The notes below the pieces were generated by a model. The model ran no database searches and was not told where the DNA came from. It saw only the letters and a list, made by a program, of their open reading frames with translations. A stretch of DNA of 64,000 nucleotides, taken from Bdellovibrio bacteriovorus. Lineage in GTDB: Bacteria > Bdellovibrionota > Bdellovibrionia > Bdellovibrionales > Bdellovibrionaceae. Positions 49,437 to 59,203 of this stretch are shown piece after piece. The position numbers and the translations under genes were made by a program. Positions within the stretch are counted from its first letter, which is position 1. Every line of letters starts with the position of its first letter. The stretch lies in contig NZ_LUKD01000001.1 in the NCBI RefSeq assembly GCF_001592745.1, positions 2,017,890 to 2,081,889 of the forward strand, written 5' to 3'.

Positions 49437-52400
49437 TATGAGCGAGGCAGAGCTGTAACGCCGATTTTGATCACTTCGCCATCGATGTCTGAAGTTTCAG
49501 TGTGCACACCTTTTGGATCTGCATTTAAATCTAAAACATTCAAATTCTTCGTCAAAGTTTCAGAAACGATCATATCTTTATGAGCATTCAATGCTTCAAG
49601 CAAAGCGCCCGCACAAGCGATATCCAAAGTGATTTTGTCATCCATTTGGAAATCGGCCGTTTTACGAGCGACTTGAATCTTACGCATGATCTCGCGAGCC
49701 AGACCTTCGCGTTCTTGCTCTGGAGTCACTGTTGGATCCACTTCGATCGAAACCACTTGGTGCACAGACAAGTTCGCGTTGTCGCCTTTTGGAGCGCGGC
49801 GGATTTCAACGTCAGAAAGCTGAATCTCTTCACCTTCCACTGTGATGGTTTCGCCGTTTTCAAGTTTCAACAAATCTTGCAATTGCAATTTTTGAATCGC
49901 AGCGCCTACAGACTTCATCTTAGGTCCCAGGCGTTTGCCCAGAACAGGGAAGTTGGCTTTCGCTGTGATTTGCACGAATTGGTCTTCGTTCGCATCATAG
50001 TTCACTTTACGGAAGTTCAATTCGTCGATGAAGTAAGGTTCAAAACGTTTCAACGTCTCAAGGACTTTTGCACTTCTGTGGATGATGCGGATTTCACGTA
50101 GAGGGATTTTCGCTTTCACCTGAATTTTTTCGCGGTGATTACGTCCCAAAGTTACTAGCACATCCATAGCTTTCACGGCTTCTTCCAATTCAGGGCGAAG
50201 CAATGAAAGATCGGCTTCTGGGAAGCTTTCTAAGTGCACAGAGTCTTTTTTGTTTGGAAGAACTTGCGCCAAGTTTTTGTAAGTCGTCTCGGACATGAAG
50301 GGAGCAAATGGCGCCATCAAACGAGCCAGCGTCACAAGAACTTCATGCAAAGTTTCGTAAGCAAAACGCTTTTCTTCCGGCATGCCGTCTTGCCAGAAGT
50401 GGCTGCGGTTAAAGCGGATGTAGGTGTTCGTCAAATCCTCGATGAATTGAAGAAGATGAGGAACAACGTTGTACAGGCGGTAAGCGTCCATCTCTTTATG
50501 TGTATTTGCGATCAGACCGTTTAAGCGAGAAAGAACCCACTGATCCAGAATGTTCGGAGATTTTTTCGCGTCACCTTTGGGTACGAAACCGTCGATGTTT
50601 GCGTAGTTCGCAAAGAACGAATACGAGTTCCACCATCTCAAAAGGATTTTACGAACGACATCGTAAACACCTTTTTCAGAGAACTTAAGCTCTTGGGCTT
50701 TCACTACCGGAGAATCGATCAAATACAAGCGAAGTGCGTCGGCACCATGCTGATTCAATACTTCCATTGGATCAGGATAGTTACGAAGGCTCTTCGACAT
50801 TTTGCGACCGTCTTCAGCCAAAACAAGCCCGTTCACCACGACATTTTGGAACGGAGCTTGGTTGAACAATGCAGTTCCGATGACGGACAATGTGTAGAAC
50901 CAACCACGAGTTTGATCCAAACCTTCCGCGATGAATTGCGCCGGGAAGGCTTTTTTGAACTCTTCCACATTCGCGTTCGGGAAACCCCACTGAGCGTAAG
51001 GCATAGAACCAGATTCAAACCAGCAATCCAAAACACCATCCACACGCTTCAACGGAGATTTTCCTGTTGGAGAAGGGATTTCGATTTCGTCCACGAATTC
51101 GATGTGAAGATCGTTTACTTTTTTGCCGGATAATTTTTCAAGTTGTTCACGAGAACCGACACAGATCACTTCACCTTCTTTGTTTCTCCAAAGAGGCAGT
51201 GGAGTTCCCCAGAAACGGTTGCGTGAAATCGCCCAGTCACGAGCATTTTCTAACCAGTTTCCGAAGCGACCATCACGAAGGTGGTCTGGAACCCACGACG
51301 TGTTTTTATTGTTCGCAACAAGGTTCTCTTTGATTTTCTCTACAGCCACAAACCAAGAGGACACCGCACGGTAGATCAGTGGAGTGTCGGAACGATAGCA
51401 GTAAGGGTAACTATGTTGAATCGTGTCTTGTTTGAAAAGGTTCCCGCGTTTTTTAAGATCGGCGATGATGTCTTTATCAGCCTCTTTCACGCGTTTACCC
51501 GCGTAGTCGGGCACTTCGCTAGTGAACATACCGTCGTCATCGACAGGATTCACTAAAGGGATGCCTGCTTTAGAGCATGCATAGTAGTCCTCTTCACCGA
51601 ATGCCGGAGCCATGTGAACCACACCAGTACCGCTGTCCGTTGTTACGTGGTCTGAAGAGATAATACGGAAAGCCCCTTTATCTGCGCGATCGCCGAAGTA
51701 AGGGAATAAAGGTTCGTAAGTTAAATCGACAAGGTCTTTACCCTTCATCATTTGCAAAACTTCAACTTCTTCATCCGGTTTTTTGAAAACAGAAGGTAGA
51801 AGGGCCTGCGCCAAGATCAATTTGCGACCCGAAGACTTTTCTTGAACTTTGACGTAGTCGATATCCAGACCCACGGCCAATGCCAGGTTCGAAGGCAAGG
51901 TCCAAGGAGTCGTCGTCCAAGCCATGACGGCTGTATCCGGTTGATTGATAAGTTTAAACATCACCGTGATCGCAGGGTCTTGAACCATTTTATAGTTCTG
52001 ATTGGCTTCGAAGTTTGAAAGCGAAGTCGAGATTCCTACAGAGTAAGGAACGACTTTGTAGCCTTCATAGATCAAACCTTTTTCGAAAAGCTGTTGGAAC
52101 ACCCACCAAACGCTCTCCATGAAGGAAACATCCATCGTGAAGTAAGGATTTTCCATATCCACCCAACGACCCACACGGCGAACGGTGGTTTTCCATTCTT
52201 CAGAATATCTTTTCACGATACCGCGGCAGGCGTTGTTGTAATTGGCAACACCCATTTTGAAAACATCTTTGCGGCTTTCGATTTTGTGAGCTTTGTTGAT
52301 TTCATACTCAACGGGAAGACCGTGACAGTCCCAACCAAAACGACGAGGAACAGTGTAGCCTTTCATCGTCCAGTAACGAGGAACCACGTCTTTCAAGACA

Positions 52401-52612
52401 CCCGCAAGCAAGTGTCCGTAGTGAGGAAGACCCGTTGCAAACGGAGGACCGTCGTAAAAGCTGTAAGTCTTTTTTCCTTTTGGATCTAAAGACTTCGCGA
52501 AAATCTTTTCCTGATCCCAGAAATCTAAAATGGACTCTTCCTGCTTCGAAAGATTCACATCGGGTTTTACAGAATTATAAGGGGCTGTACGAGTGGTGTT
52601 TGCGTTTGTCAT
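49436..52612 (-). CDS. ileS: isoleucyl-tRNA synthetase, long eukaryote-like type
   Basis: The enzyme charges tRNA-Ile and edits valine. The 1058-residue product has the HIGH-type signature HYGH at residues 64-67, KMSKS at 604-608 and the editing domain between. Length and motifs such as TSLSNFEANQNYK match the eukaryote-like (type 2) bacterial enzymes rather than the roughly 940-residue type with a C-terminal zinc finger; members of this type are often poorly inhibited by mupirocin. trmO follows with a 1-nt overlap. Confidence 0.94.
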   Translation of the reverse strand: MTNANTTRTAPYNSVKPDVNLSKQEESILDFWDQEKIFAKSLDPKGKKTYSFYDGPPFATGLPHYGHLLAGVLKDVVPRYWTMKGYTVPRRFGWDCHGLPVEYEINKAHKIESRKDVFKMGVANYNNACRGIVKRYSEEWKTTVRRVGRWVDMENPYFTMDVSFMESVWWVFQQLFEKGLIYEGYKVVPYSVGISTSLSNFEANQNYKMVQDPAITVMFKLINQPDTAVMAWTTTPWTLPSNLALAVGLDIDYVKVQEKSSGRKLILAQALLPSVFKKPDEEVEVLQMMKGKDLVDLTYEPLFPYFGDRADKGAFRIISSDHVTTDSGTGVVHMAPAFGEEDYYACSKAGIPLVNPVDDDGMFTSEVPDYAGKRVKEADKDIIADLKKRGNLFKQDTIQHSYPYCYRSDTPLIYRAVSSWFVAVEKIKENLVANNKNTSWVPDHLRDGRFGNWLENARDWAISRNRFWGTPLPLWRNKEGEVICVGSREQLEKLSGKKVNDLHIEFVDEIEIPSPTGKSPLKRVDGVLDCWFESGSMPYAQWGFPNANVEEFKKAFPAQFIAEGLDQTRGWFYTLSVIGTALFNQAPFQNVVVNGLVLAEDGRKMSKSLRNYPDPMEVLNQHGADALRLYLIDSPVVKAQELKFSEKGVYDVVRKILLRWWNSYSFFANYANIDGFVPKGDAKKSPNILDQWVLSRLNGLIANTHKEMDAYRLYNVVPHLLQFIEDLTNTYIRFNRSHFWQDGMPEEKRFAYETLHEVLVTLARLMAPFAPFMSETTYKNLAQVLPNKKDSVHLESFPEADLSLLRPELEEAVKAMDVLVTLGRNHREKIQVKAKIPLREIRIIHRSAKVLETLKRFEPYFIDELNFRKVNYDANEDQFVQITAKANFPVLGKRLGPKMKSVGAAIQKLQLQDLLKLENGETITVEGEEIQLSDVEIRRAPKGDNANLSVHQVVSIEVDPTVTPEQEREGLAREIMRKIQVARKTADFQMDDKITLDIACAGALLEALNAHKDMIVSETLTKNLNVLDLNADPKGVHTETSDIDGEVIKIGVTALPRS

Positions 52613-52866
52613 AGGTCCTCAATATCTATCAGGTTTCCGCTTTAGATGCATCTTTTTCGGGCCTTAGCGGGACTTCCATCCCAAGACAACAGCGCAACGC
52701 ATTAAGACAATGCTTTCGCGGGCTTTTTCTTATTCTCGAGTTCTCGGAGGTCCGAGCGTTCAAGGAAGTCCGTCTGAGGTGAATGGATTCGCTTAAGCTC
52801 GTGCGAAATTGAGTCAGATAAAAAACGAGTTCTAGGGAATAATATGAGCACTCATTTTTGAGTGTC
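52613..52866. other. intergenic region between ileS and the chemoreceptor gene
   Basis: No convincing gene. An open frame on the minus strand (52629-52880) starts with TTG, lacks a ribosome-binding site and reads as non-protein. CTCGGA (52743-52748) and TCCGAG (52751-52756) form a short inverted repeat in what would be the ileS leader. Confidence 0.5.
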
Positions 52867-52893
52867 TCAAGCTGGTCCAAGTTCCACCGAAAT
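52867..52893 (+). promoter_or_regulatory. weak candidate sigma-28 promoter of the chemoreceptor gene
   Basis: TCAAGCTG, an 11-nt spacer and ACCGAAAT. The -35 part and spacing match FliA sites, but the -10 differs at three positions from GCCGATAA. It lies 80 nt before the chemoreceptor start, a class of gene often read by FliA. Confidence 0.35.
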
Positions 52894-52973
52894 TAGGGCA
52901 ATCATGATGCTCGTCATCTTGTTCCATGGTCCATCCACATTACGCTGAAATAGTTGTGGTATCGGAGGAACGC

Positions 52974-54506
52974 ATGAAACTCGCAACTAAAGTGGTCTGT
53001 ATCGTGGGATTAGCGGCGACATTAGCCACGATCACATCCACGCGAATTGCATGGAAGGAAATCGAAGAACAAGGTCAGAGCGATCTGTTGTCGAGAAGTC
53101 AGGCCATTTTAAATCAACTCGAAGGAACTCGTGATTACGTCGCCCAACAGGGGGGCCTCGCTGAATTAATGGCACAAAATGCCTTACGGTATCCAGATGG
53201 GAACATCCCCAAAGACGTCAAAACTCAGATTCTAAAACGTGTACCGATTTTTGCGGCGATGAAGGTCGGACAAGATCAGGCTGTCAGAACAGGCTATCAA
53301 TTCAGGGTTTTTTCTCCAGAGCCACGCAATGCCGAAAATAAAGCAAATGCAAAAGAGCAAGTTATCTTCGATCGCTTTCAGCACGATAAGGATCTTAAAG
53401 AGATCGTGACTTCTGATGACGACAAAATCGTCGTCTATCGTCCGGTTCGCTTGAGCGAGCAGCAAGGGTGTTTATTGTGCCACGGAAATCCCTCGCAAAG
53501 CCCATTTAAAAATGGAAAAGATGTTCTGGGGCTTCCCATGGAAAACTGGGAAGATGGACGCCTTCATGGTGTTTTCGCGATCACCTCCAGTATGGAAGCT
53601 ACACACGCGGCAAGCCAGGCTTCCGTAAAAGACATCATTCGTATAGCTTTGATCGGTCTGTTCGCCAGTGTGGCTATTGCGTGGTGGATTTTAAGAAAAC
53701 CGATGGGTACTTTGAGAAATGCTGTCAGTTCCATTAAAAACTCCAGCTCTCAACTGACATCGGCAAGTCATGAAATTTCCAACGCCTCTCAAAACCTAAG
53801 TGCTTCGACGACTCAGGCGGCCGCAGCGCTCGAGGAAACCTCAGCATCGATAGAGGAAATCACTAGCATGGTCAAACGCAATACCGACAATGCGAGTACG
53901 GCCAAAGAAATTTCTTTGCATGCCATGCACACCGCAAAACTAGGTGAAGGTCAAATTCAGACGCTGATTGAATCCATGAAACAAGTGGCCGACTCCGCAA
54001 AAAAAGTTAATGAAATCACCGCAGTGATTGACGATATTGCGTTTCAGACAAATCTTTTGGCTCTCAATGCCGCAGTCGAAGCCGCTCGCGCCGGTGAGCA
54101 TGGACGAGGATTTGCGGTTGTCGCGGATGCCGTGCGAGCGTTAGCACAAAAATCAGCGGTCTCTGCCAAAGAGATTTCTGATTTAATTCGTCTGAGCACA
54201 GAACAAATCGATAATAGCTATAACTTTGCGGTTCAAAGCGGCGATACATTACATGCCATTGTTCAAGAAGCGGAGAAAGTATCAACGTTGAATAACGAAA
54301 TCGCGCAAGCCAGTACAGAGCAGAATGCGGGAATCGAGCAGATCAGTAAAGCAGTGCATGAACTGGATAAGGTGACTCAAAGTAATGCGGCATCCTCGGA
54401 AGAGGCCGCGGCGGCTTCTGTCGAACTTTCCCAACAGTCAGACTATTTGGATGAAATGGTTGCCAGTGTGGAAACGGTGGTCGATGGGAATAAAAAAGCC
54501 AGTTAA
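52974..54506 (+). CDS. methyl-accepting chemotaxis protein with DUF3365 heme-type sensor domain
   Basis: From ATG 52974 (CGGAGG six bases upstream) the product has 510 residues: a transmembrane helix at 5-25, a periplasmic DUF3365-type domain with a c-type heme motif CLLCH at 166-170, a second transmembrane helix near 220-240, a very short linker and a full signalling domain with the conserved hairpin tip [21 protein letters not shown]. It should pass redox or ligand signals to CheA/CheW. The first frame start at 52926 would put a polar stretch before the helix and is rejected. Confidence 0.88.
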   Translation: MKLATKVVCIVGLAATLATITSTRIAWKEIEEQGQSDLLSRSQAILNQLEGTRDYVAQQGGLAELMAQNALRYPDGNIPKDVKTQILKRVPIFAAMKVGQDQAVRTGYQFRVFSPEPRNAENKANAKEQVIFDRFQHDKDLKEIVTSDDDKIVVYRPVRLSEQQGCLLCHGNPSQSPFKNGKDVLGLPMENWEDGRLHGVFAITSSMEATHAASQASVKDIIRIALIGLFASVAIAWWILRKPMGTLRNAVSSIKNSSSQLTSASHEISNASQNLSASTTQAAAALEETSASIEEITSMVKRNTDNASTAKEISLHAMHTAKLGEGQIQTLIESMKQVADSAKKVNEITAVIDDIAFQTNLLALNAAVEAARAGEHGRGFAVVADAVRALAQKSAVSAKEISDLIRLSTEQIDNSYNFAVQSGDTLHAIVQEAEKVSTLNNEIAQASTEQNAGIEQISKAVHELDKVTQSNAASSEEAAAASVELSQQSDYLDEMVASVETVVDGNKKAS

Positions 54507-54520
54507 TTGAAGACGAAAAA

Positions 54521-54552
54521 AAGCGGCTGTTCTTTTTTCAAAGACAGCCGCA
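54521..54552. terminator. bidirectional terminator
   Basis: GCGGCTGT and ACAGCCGC form a perfect 8-bp stem with a 13-nt loop, flanked by A7 on the left and ATTTT on the right. It separates the chemoreceptor gene from the convergent redoxin gene. Confidence 0.85.
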
Positions 54553-54559
54553 TTTTAAA

Positions 54560-55156
54560 TTAATATTTCACGCTGCAACCGTAAGGTTTGCTTGTCTCTT
54601 TCGCGATCTTTTCGCCTTTTTCAGCGCTCGCCACGGCACGAACGATGTAGTTTTCCGACGAAGCAATCGTTTTAGGATCTGCGGAATCATTGCTGTCGAT
54701 CGCGCCATTATAGCGAAGAACACCTTGAGGATCGATCAGGTACATGTGCGGAGTTGTTTTTGCTCCGTAAGCTTTTCCCATAACTCCTTTTTCATCAAGA
54801 AGAATAGCCGAAGCTTTGGAGCCCTCCTTCTGAGCATTCTTCACCGCATCTGTCGCAGCCAAGTGACCTTGTTTGCCTGGAGCTGAAGAAATCACGGACA
54901 ACCACACGATGTTTTTAGCTGTCATGTCACCTTGGATTTTTTGCATGTTCTTGCTGTCATAGTGTTTACGCACGTAAGGGCAGTCTTTGTTATACCACTC
55001 AAGAACAACATACTTCCCTTTGTAATCAGCAAGCTTGTGAGTTTTTCCTGTGGCATCGACAACAGAAAAATCAGGAGCGGGACTACCGATTTTGGCTTCG
55101 GCCATAGCCAAAGAACTTGCACATGTAACCAGTAACATTGCGAACAGTTTTTTCAT
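54560..55156 (-). CDS. periplasmic thioredoxin-fold redoxin (AhpC/TSA type)
   Basis: The 198-residue product has a signal peptide (cleavage after AMA, about residue 19) and a thioredoxin-like domain with VVLEWYNKDCPYVRKHY; the single CP-x-V cysteine in place of CxxC is typical of a redoxin/thiol peroxidase-like group. A final Cys lies in KPYGCSVKY. AAGGAG precedes the ATG, which overlaps the stop of the DsbD-like gene by 1 nt, so the membrane protein is its probable reductant. Confidence 0.85.
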   Translation of the reverse strand: MKKLFAMLLVTCASSLAMAEAKIGSPAPDFSVVDATGKTHKLADYKGKYVVLEWYNKDCPYVRKHYDSKNMQKIQGDMTAKNIVWLSVISSAPGKQGHLAATDAVKNAQKEGSKASAILLDEKGVMGKAYGAKTTPHMYLIDPQGVLRYNGAIDSNDSADPKTIASSENYIVRAVASAEKGEKIAKETSKPYGCSVKY

Positions 55157-57162
55157 TACTTTGTCTCCTTGTTAAAAAGTTCTAAGATAATTCCTTTGGT
55201 TAAAATCTCGGGTAAAAGCAGAGGTCTGTTGGAGCCCGCCGCGTAGTACACATAAAGCGGCAGAGAGTTGCGACCGTATCCGGCTAAGGCCTCAGTGATA
55301 GCCGGGTTCTTGTCGGTCCAGTCCGCTTGGTAAAGTTGTACAGAGTTCGCCGTAAAAGCGCTTTGAACTTCCGAGGTGTGCAGAACCAGTTTCTTATTCA
55401 CCTGGCAGGTGATGCACCAAGCAGCCGTGAAGTCGATAAAGACGGCTTTTCCTGCGGCGATATCTTGCGCGACAGATTCCTTGCTAAAAGTTTTCCAGGA
55501 GTCGCTTTGAGAAACCTTGGAAACAGTGATCGATTCGTGTGGCATCAAAGCCAAAACTAGGAATGAAAGCAAAAAGCCAAGCAATAAAAGAACTTGCTTC
55601 CATCTTTCATTATGAACTTGGCGGGAACCCCAGATCCACAGAGCGATGATTAAATAAATTCCTAATAAAAAGAGTAAGCTGGCAATAGTCACTTGATGTG
55701 ACAAGACCCAAAGCAACCACAGCACTGTCGCAAAAAGTGGAAAAGCTAAAAACTCTTTGAGTTTTTCCATCCACGCGCCCGGCTTTGGCAGATATTGAAC
55801 GGTCTTCGGGAAATAAGCCAAAACCAAGAATGGAAAAGCCATTCCCAAACCTAAGCCAGCAAAGACAAGCAAAGTATTTATGGCGGGCATGGCCAGTGAA
55901 GCTCCCAGAGCTGCGCCCATGAAAGGGGCCGTGCATGGAGTTGCAACCAATGTCGCTAGCACTCCAGTTAAGAAAGACCCCGCACGATCCGAAGATGTCT
56001 TCTTTGCACCTAGATATGTTAGCGACTGACCGATTTCAAAAGTCCCCAAAAAATTAAGTCCCAGCCAGAAGAACAAAATAGAGATTCCAGCGGCGACAGT
56101 GGGGGATTGTAACTGGAAACCCCAGCCGATTTGTTCTCCACCGGCGCGCAATAGCATCAATATTCCGCCCAGTGCTAAGAAGGACATCATGACGCCCAAA
56201 GTGTAATAAAGACCTGAGGTTCGCAGGCTTTGCGCATTTTTCTCTGGACCTAAGAAGCTCAACACTTTGATGGAAAGTACGGGAAACACACAGGGCATGA
56301 AGTTTAAAATGAACCCACCCACCAGGGCCCAAAGCAGAACAAAAACCAAAGAAGTCGGCGCGGTTTTCTGCAAAGAAATTTCGTATCCTTGCTTTTGACC
56401 TTCGGTATTTTCAGTCACTAGAAGAAAACGAGCTCCTTCGAAATCCGTTTTTGAAGTATCTTGCAAAGCGAGATCAATTTCAAAGTTATGATCCTCAGGT
56501 GTGAGCACAGGAACGGTCGCTTTAAAACTTTCCCCGTCTTCTGGAAAGACCTCGAGGTTTTTCAGAGCAGTTTGCGCGGGAAGGTTAAGGACGGTTTTTA
56601 AAGTTGCGCCCTCTATTTTTCGAGGGACCCAGGAAAAGGACGAAGGAGCCGGTGTAGGAAAAGAGAATTTTGAGAAGGTCTCCGCCGGAGGACCTCGTTG
56701 AGAAGAATAAGGAATTTCTGTTTTCAGCTCAGTAAAGTAAGGGACGCACTCGATTCTACAGATAAGAAATTCTAAGCGGAGCGACGCCTGAACAGGGTTT
56801 GGCTTTGTCTCCGGCTCAAGATCGAAAGCAAAAAGAGCTTCCTCGGAATAACCGAAGTTTATCAAACCTTCCACGGGAATACGTTCTGGCAGAGGCCAAT
56901 GCTCTTTTGTAATCCTGGCATTCGTAAAGTTCCAAGTCCATTTTGGCGCGGCACCTGAATCACCCGAATTTTTCCAGTAAATATGCCAATGGTCTTGGAT
57001 TTTAAAATGAATCCCCAAAGAGGGCTTTTGGTCTTCATTCCAAGATGTATGGGACGAAATAAGTTTAACTTCTCCTTGAGGAAACGAAAAAGAATCCACT
57101 GCAAAAGAAGCACACGAAAACGCCGTAACGAAGACTGTAAGAAGCCGTGAAAGAAAATGCAT
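55156..57162 (-). CDS. DsbD/ScsB-like membrane thiol-disulfide interchange protein
   Basis: The 668-residue protein passes reducing power from cytoplasmic thioredoxin to the periplasm. It has a signal peptide, a periplasmic N-terminal domain (about 25-260), eight transmembrane helices with FMPCVFPVLSIKVLSF and TPCTAPFMGAALG (the Cys pair used in transfer) and a C-terminal thioredoxin domain with WCITC near residue 582. This is the DsbD/ScsB group. It is coupled to the redoxin gene by a 1-nt overlap. Confidence 0.88.
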   Translation of the reverse strand: MHFLSRLLTVFVTAFSCASFAVDSFSFPQGEVKLISSHTSWNEDQKPSLGIHFKIQDHWHIYWKNSGDSGAAPKWTWNFTNARITKEHWPLPERIPVEGLINFGYSEEALFAFDLEPETKPNPVQASLRLEFLICRIECVPYFTELKTEIPYSSQRGPPAETFSKFSFPTPAPSSFSWVPRKIEGATLKTVLNLPAQTALKNLEVFPEDGESFKATVPVLTPEDHNFEIDLALQDTSKTDFEGARFLLVTENTEGQKQGYEISLQKTAPTSLVFVLLWALVGGFILNFMPCVFPVLSIKVLSFLGPEKNAQSLRTSGLYYTLGVMMSFLALGGILMLLRAGGEQIGWGFQLQSPTVAAGISILFFWLGLNFLGTFEIGQSLTYLGAKKTSSDRAGSFLTGVLATLVATPCTAPFMGAALGASLAMPAINTLLVFAGLGLGMAFPFLVLAYFPKTVQYLPKPGAWMEKLKEFLAFPLFATVLWLLWVLSHQVTIASLLFLLGIYLIIALWIWGSRQVHNERWKQVLLLLGFLLSFLVLALMPHESITVSKVSQSDSWKTFSKESVAQDIAAGKAVFIDFTAAWCITCQVNKKLVLHTSEVQSAFTANSVQLYQADWTDKNPAITEALAGYGRNSLPLYVYYAAGSNRPLLLPEILTKGIILELFNKETK

Positions 57163-57308
57163 CCTTTAGTTATAGGAAAAATTCTATGCAACGCCAACAT
57201 TACTGCGTTTAGCTGGCCGTATTAAATGCGATGCGGGAAGGAACTGTTTAAAATCAAATAAGAAGCCGACGGACGCATCCCTCAGTATCTTGTCAACAAC
57301 AGGACCTC

Positions 57309-58580
57309 TTAGAAGTACAGTCGTAAGAAATCCAGTTCTTGGATAGTCTCTTGGGCTGAAATTAATTTTAAAGTATCCAATAGATCGAACAGATCATTCT
57401 TGTTCAAAAAATCTTCTGTATCCCGCAAATGTATTGCGGGTTTAAATCTCCCGCTGGAAACTCGATTAAGAAGGGCCGTTTCCAAATTTATTTGTGCCGT
57501 TAATAGGGGACTGAACTTTGCCTGTTCTTTACGATATTTCAGCAGTTGATCGGCAATGTCATATTTTCCTTCTAGAACGTGTTGTGCAAGCTGGGCTTTT
57601 TCGAAAAGTGAATGCATGCGGCTGGCCGGTAGATATCGCCTCTGACTTTTAAAAGTTGAAATGTCATTGGAATGAAAATTTTTTGAAAGCTTCAGCAGCA
57701 TTTGGGCAGTGCAGATCCCGCGGCGCCATTCGATTTTCTGCGAAACTGTTCCCATTTTTATAAAGGAAGAAAAGGACTTCGTTAAAGAACCTGCTCTAAA
57801 ATAAAGGAGCCCCAACGCCTGATAAAGCTGAGCGACTTCGATCAGACACGATTTATTATAAGTGAAGCAGTAAAGAAGAGCCCCGCGAAAGAGTTCTTCG
57901 GCGTCTTTATATTTCGCTTGGTGATAGTGAAGATGTCCCTGAAGAAGTTGGTATCGAACTTTGGATAAACTAAAAACTGGCACGGATAGAAAAGATGAAG
58001 AAATCTTTCGAAGATGTTGCTGCGTTTTTTCGATGTCGCCTTGAAAATATTCAGTCAAAGCCATCTCGATTTTCAGCTCGAAGCTGAGGTTTTCACCAAG
58101 AAAGTGATCCTTATTGAGTTGCAACTGATCCCAAGCGGCTTTGAGATAGGCTTTGCCGGCGCGCAAACTTCCGAGGTTTAAAAAACTCCTTCCAACAGCT
58201 TTGTGAAGCAAAAGCGCCTGATGTGTCGGCAGGTCCACATTTTTAAAGTGTTTGAGAATCTTAAGATAATTTCGCCAGTCTTCATCACAGTGATTTTTTT
58301 GCATATAAGGATCTGACAATAATACTTCTAAAGCTTTGTTCGCGGGACTGATCCGCAAGCGGTTCTTGTTTTGAATTAGCTGTGTAGTATCCGTCTGCAG
58401 CAGTTCAGCCAAATCCTTAAGCTGTTCTTTTTTTATTTTTTTAGAAGACTTGTTAACCCAGCGCTGAACCGTTTTTGTCGAGATCTTCAAATGCTTTGCA
58501 ATAGCCGCATGGGAAAGCTTTTGCTCCCTTATCAGCTGAAGAAAGATGTCGTGATGAAGTATGTAGGACTCCGTGCTCAT
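57309..58580 (-). CDS. HTH-TPR regulator-like protein
   Basis: The 423-residue protein has an N-terminal helix-turn-helix of the Cro/XRE-like type (AIAKHLKISTKTVQRWVNKS, about residues 26-45) followed by TPR-like helical repeats to the C-terminus (HLHYHQAKYKDAEELFRGALLY). The arrangement resembles peptide-responsive regulators of the RRNPP class, although small peptide genes nearby are not evident. The role is inferred only. No strong ribosome-binding site is seen. Confidence 0.65.
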   Translation of the reverse strand: MSTESYILHHDIFLQLIREQKLSHAAIAKHLKISTKTVQRWVNKSSKKIKKEQLKDLAELLQTDTTQLIQNKNRLRISPANKALEVLLSDPYMQKNHCDEDWRNYLKILKHFKNVDLPTHQALLLHKAVGRSFLNLGSLRAGKAYLKAAWDQLQLNKDHFLGENLSFELKIEMALTEYFQGDIEKTQQHLRKISSSFLSVPVFSLSKVRYQLLQGHLHYHQAKYKDAEELFRGALLYCFTYNKSCLIEVAQLYQALGLLYFRAGSLTKSFSSFIKMGTVSQKIEWRRGICTAQMLLKLSKNFHSNDISTFKSQRRYLPASRMHSLFEKAQLAQHVLEGKYDIADQLLKYRKEQAKFSPLLTAQINLETALLNRVSSGRFKPAIHLRDTEDFLNKNDLFDLLDTLKLISAQETIQELDFLRLYF

Positions 58581-58594
58581 AGAACCCGGCTCTT

Positions 58595-58939
58595 TTATTT
58601 ACTGTCGAAGGGATAATAAGGCACTTCCACGATGCTTCTAAAACCATTCCTGCCGGAAAGCGATGCTACCAGAGTTCTTAAAGCTCCGATATTTTTCCCT
58701 TGAGCTCCGATGATTTTTCCGATGGATTTTTGTGAACAGTTAACTTTGAATATCGTCGTTTTTTCGCCGTGAGTGATTTCAACGGACACATCGTTTTCGC
58801 CCGACATAAAGACCAATATTGTCGTCAGAATGTCCCGAATGCGCACGCTGACTTCAGCGCGAGACAAAGTCGCTTCACCAGCGTTTTCCACAACAATATT
58901 TACATCCATGGGGTCATACTTCTTTTTAATAACCTGCAT
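58595..58939 (-). CDS. KH-domain RNA-binding protein (KhpA-like)
   Basis: From ATG 58939 (AGGGA seven bases upstream) the product has 114 residues. The C-terminal half is a KH domain with the GxxG loop GAQG (78-81) in SIGKIIGAQGKNIGAL; KhpA/Jag-type proteins bind RNA and affect cell division and translation. A longer frame to 59212 reads as a non-protein run over a hairpin array and is rejected. Confidence 0.82.
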   Translation of the reverse strand: MQVIKKKYDPMDVNIVVENAGEATLSRAEVSVRIRDILTTILVFMSGENDVSVEITHGEKTTIFKVNCSQKSIGKIIGAQGKNIGALRTLVASLSGRNGFRSIVEVPYYPFDSK

Positions 58940-59066
58940 TGTAATCCCTTTTTGACAAAGTCGGCTCACAGTATCGAGTGTCAGAAGGCACGGCTCAACT
59001 GGACACTTTGGACATTCCTGAAATTCTGTTTTGGCTTTCGGCGAAAAAAAGAAACAGCGGTGTAAA

Positions 59067-59137
59067 TTCGGCAGCAGCCGAAACTGCGGCAGAACGTGCC
59101 GCCGATTTTTCGGCAGTTCTTTCCTCATCTCGATGAG
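59067..59137 (-). ncRNA. four tandem hairpins upstream of the KH gene, candidate structured leader
   Basis: On the plus strand the region holds TTCGGC-AGCA-GCCGAA, GCGGCA-GAACG-TGCCGC, GCCGA-TTTT-TCGGC and CTCAT-CTCG-ATGAG, each a perfect stem. It lies about 130 nt upstream of the KH gene on the strand of that gene, so it may be the 5' leader of the KH mRNA and a site of self-binding. The strand is inferred. Confidence 0.4.
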
Positions 59138-59203
59138 TTTCGACTTAAGACCTAGTTTCGGTGGACCCCTGCTTGCATTCTTTGAAGACCATAGGGAGAA
59201 CAC

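Noticed and set aside
52629-52880. 83-residue minus-strand frame between ileS and the chemoreceptor gene
   Set aside because: TTG start, no ribosome-binding site, and composition not like a folded protein.
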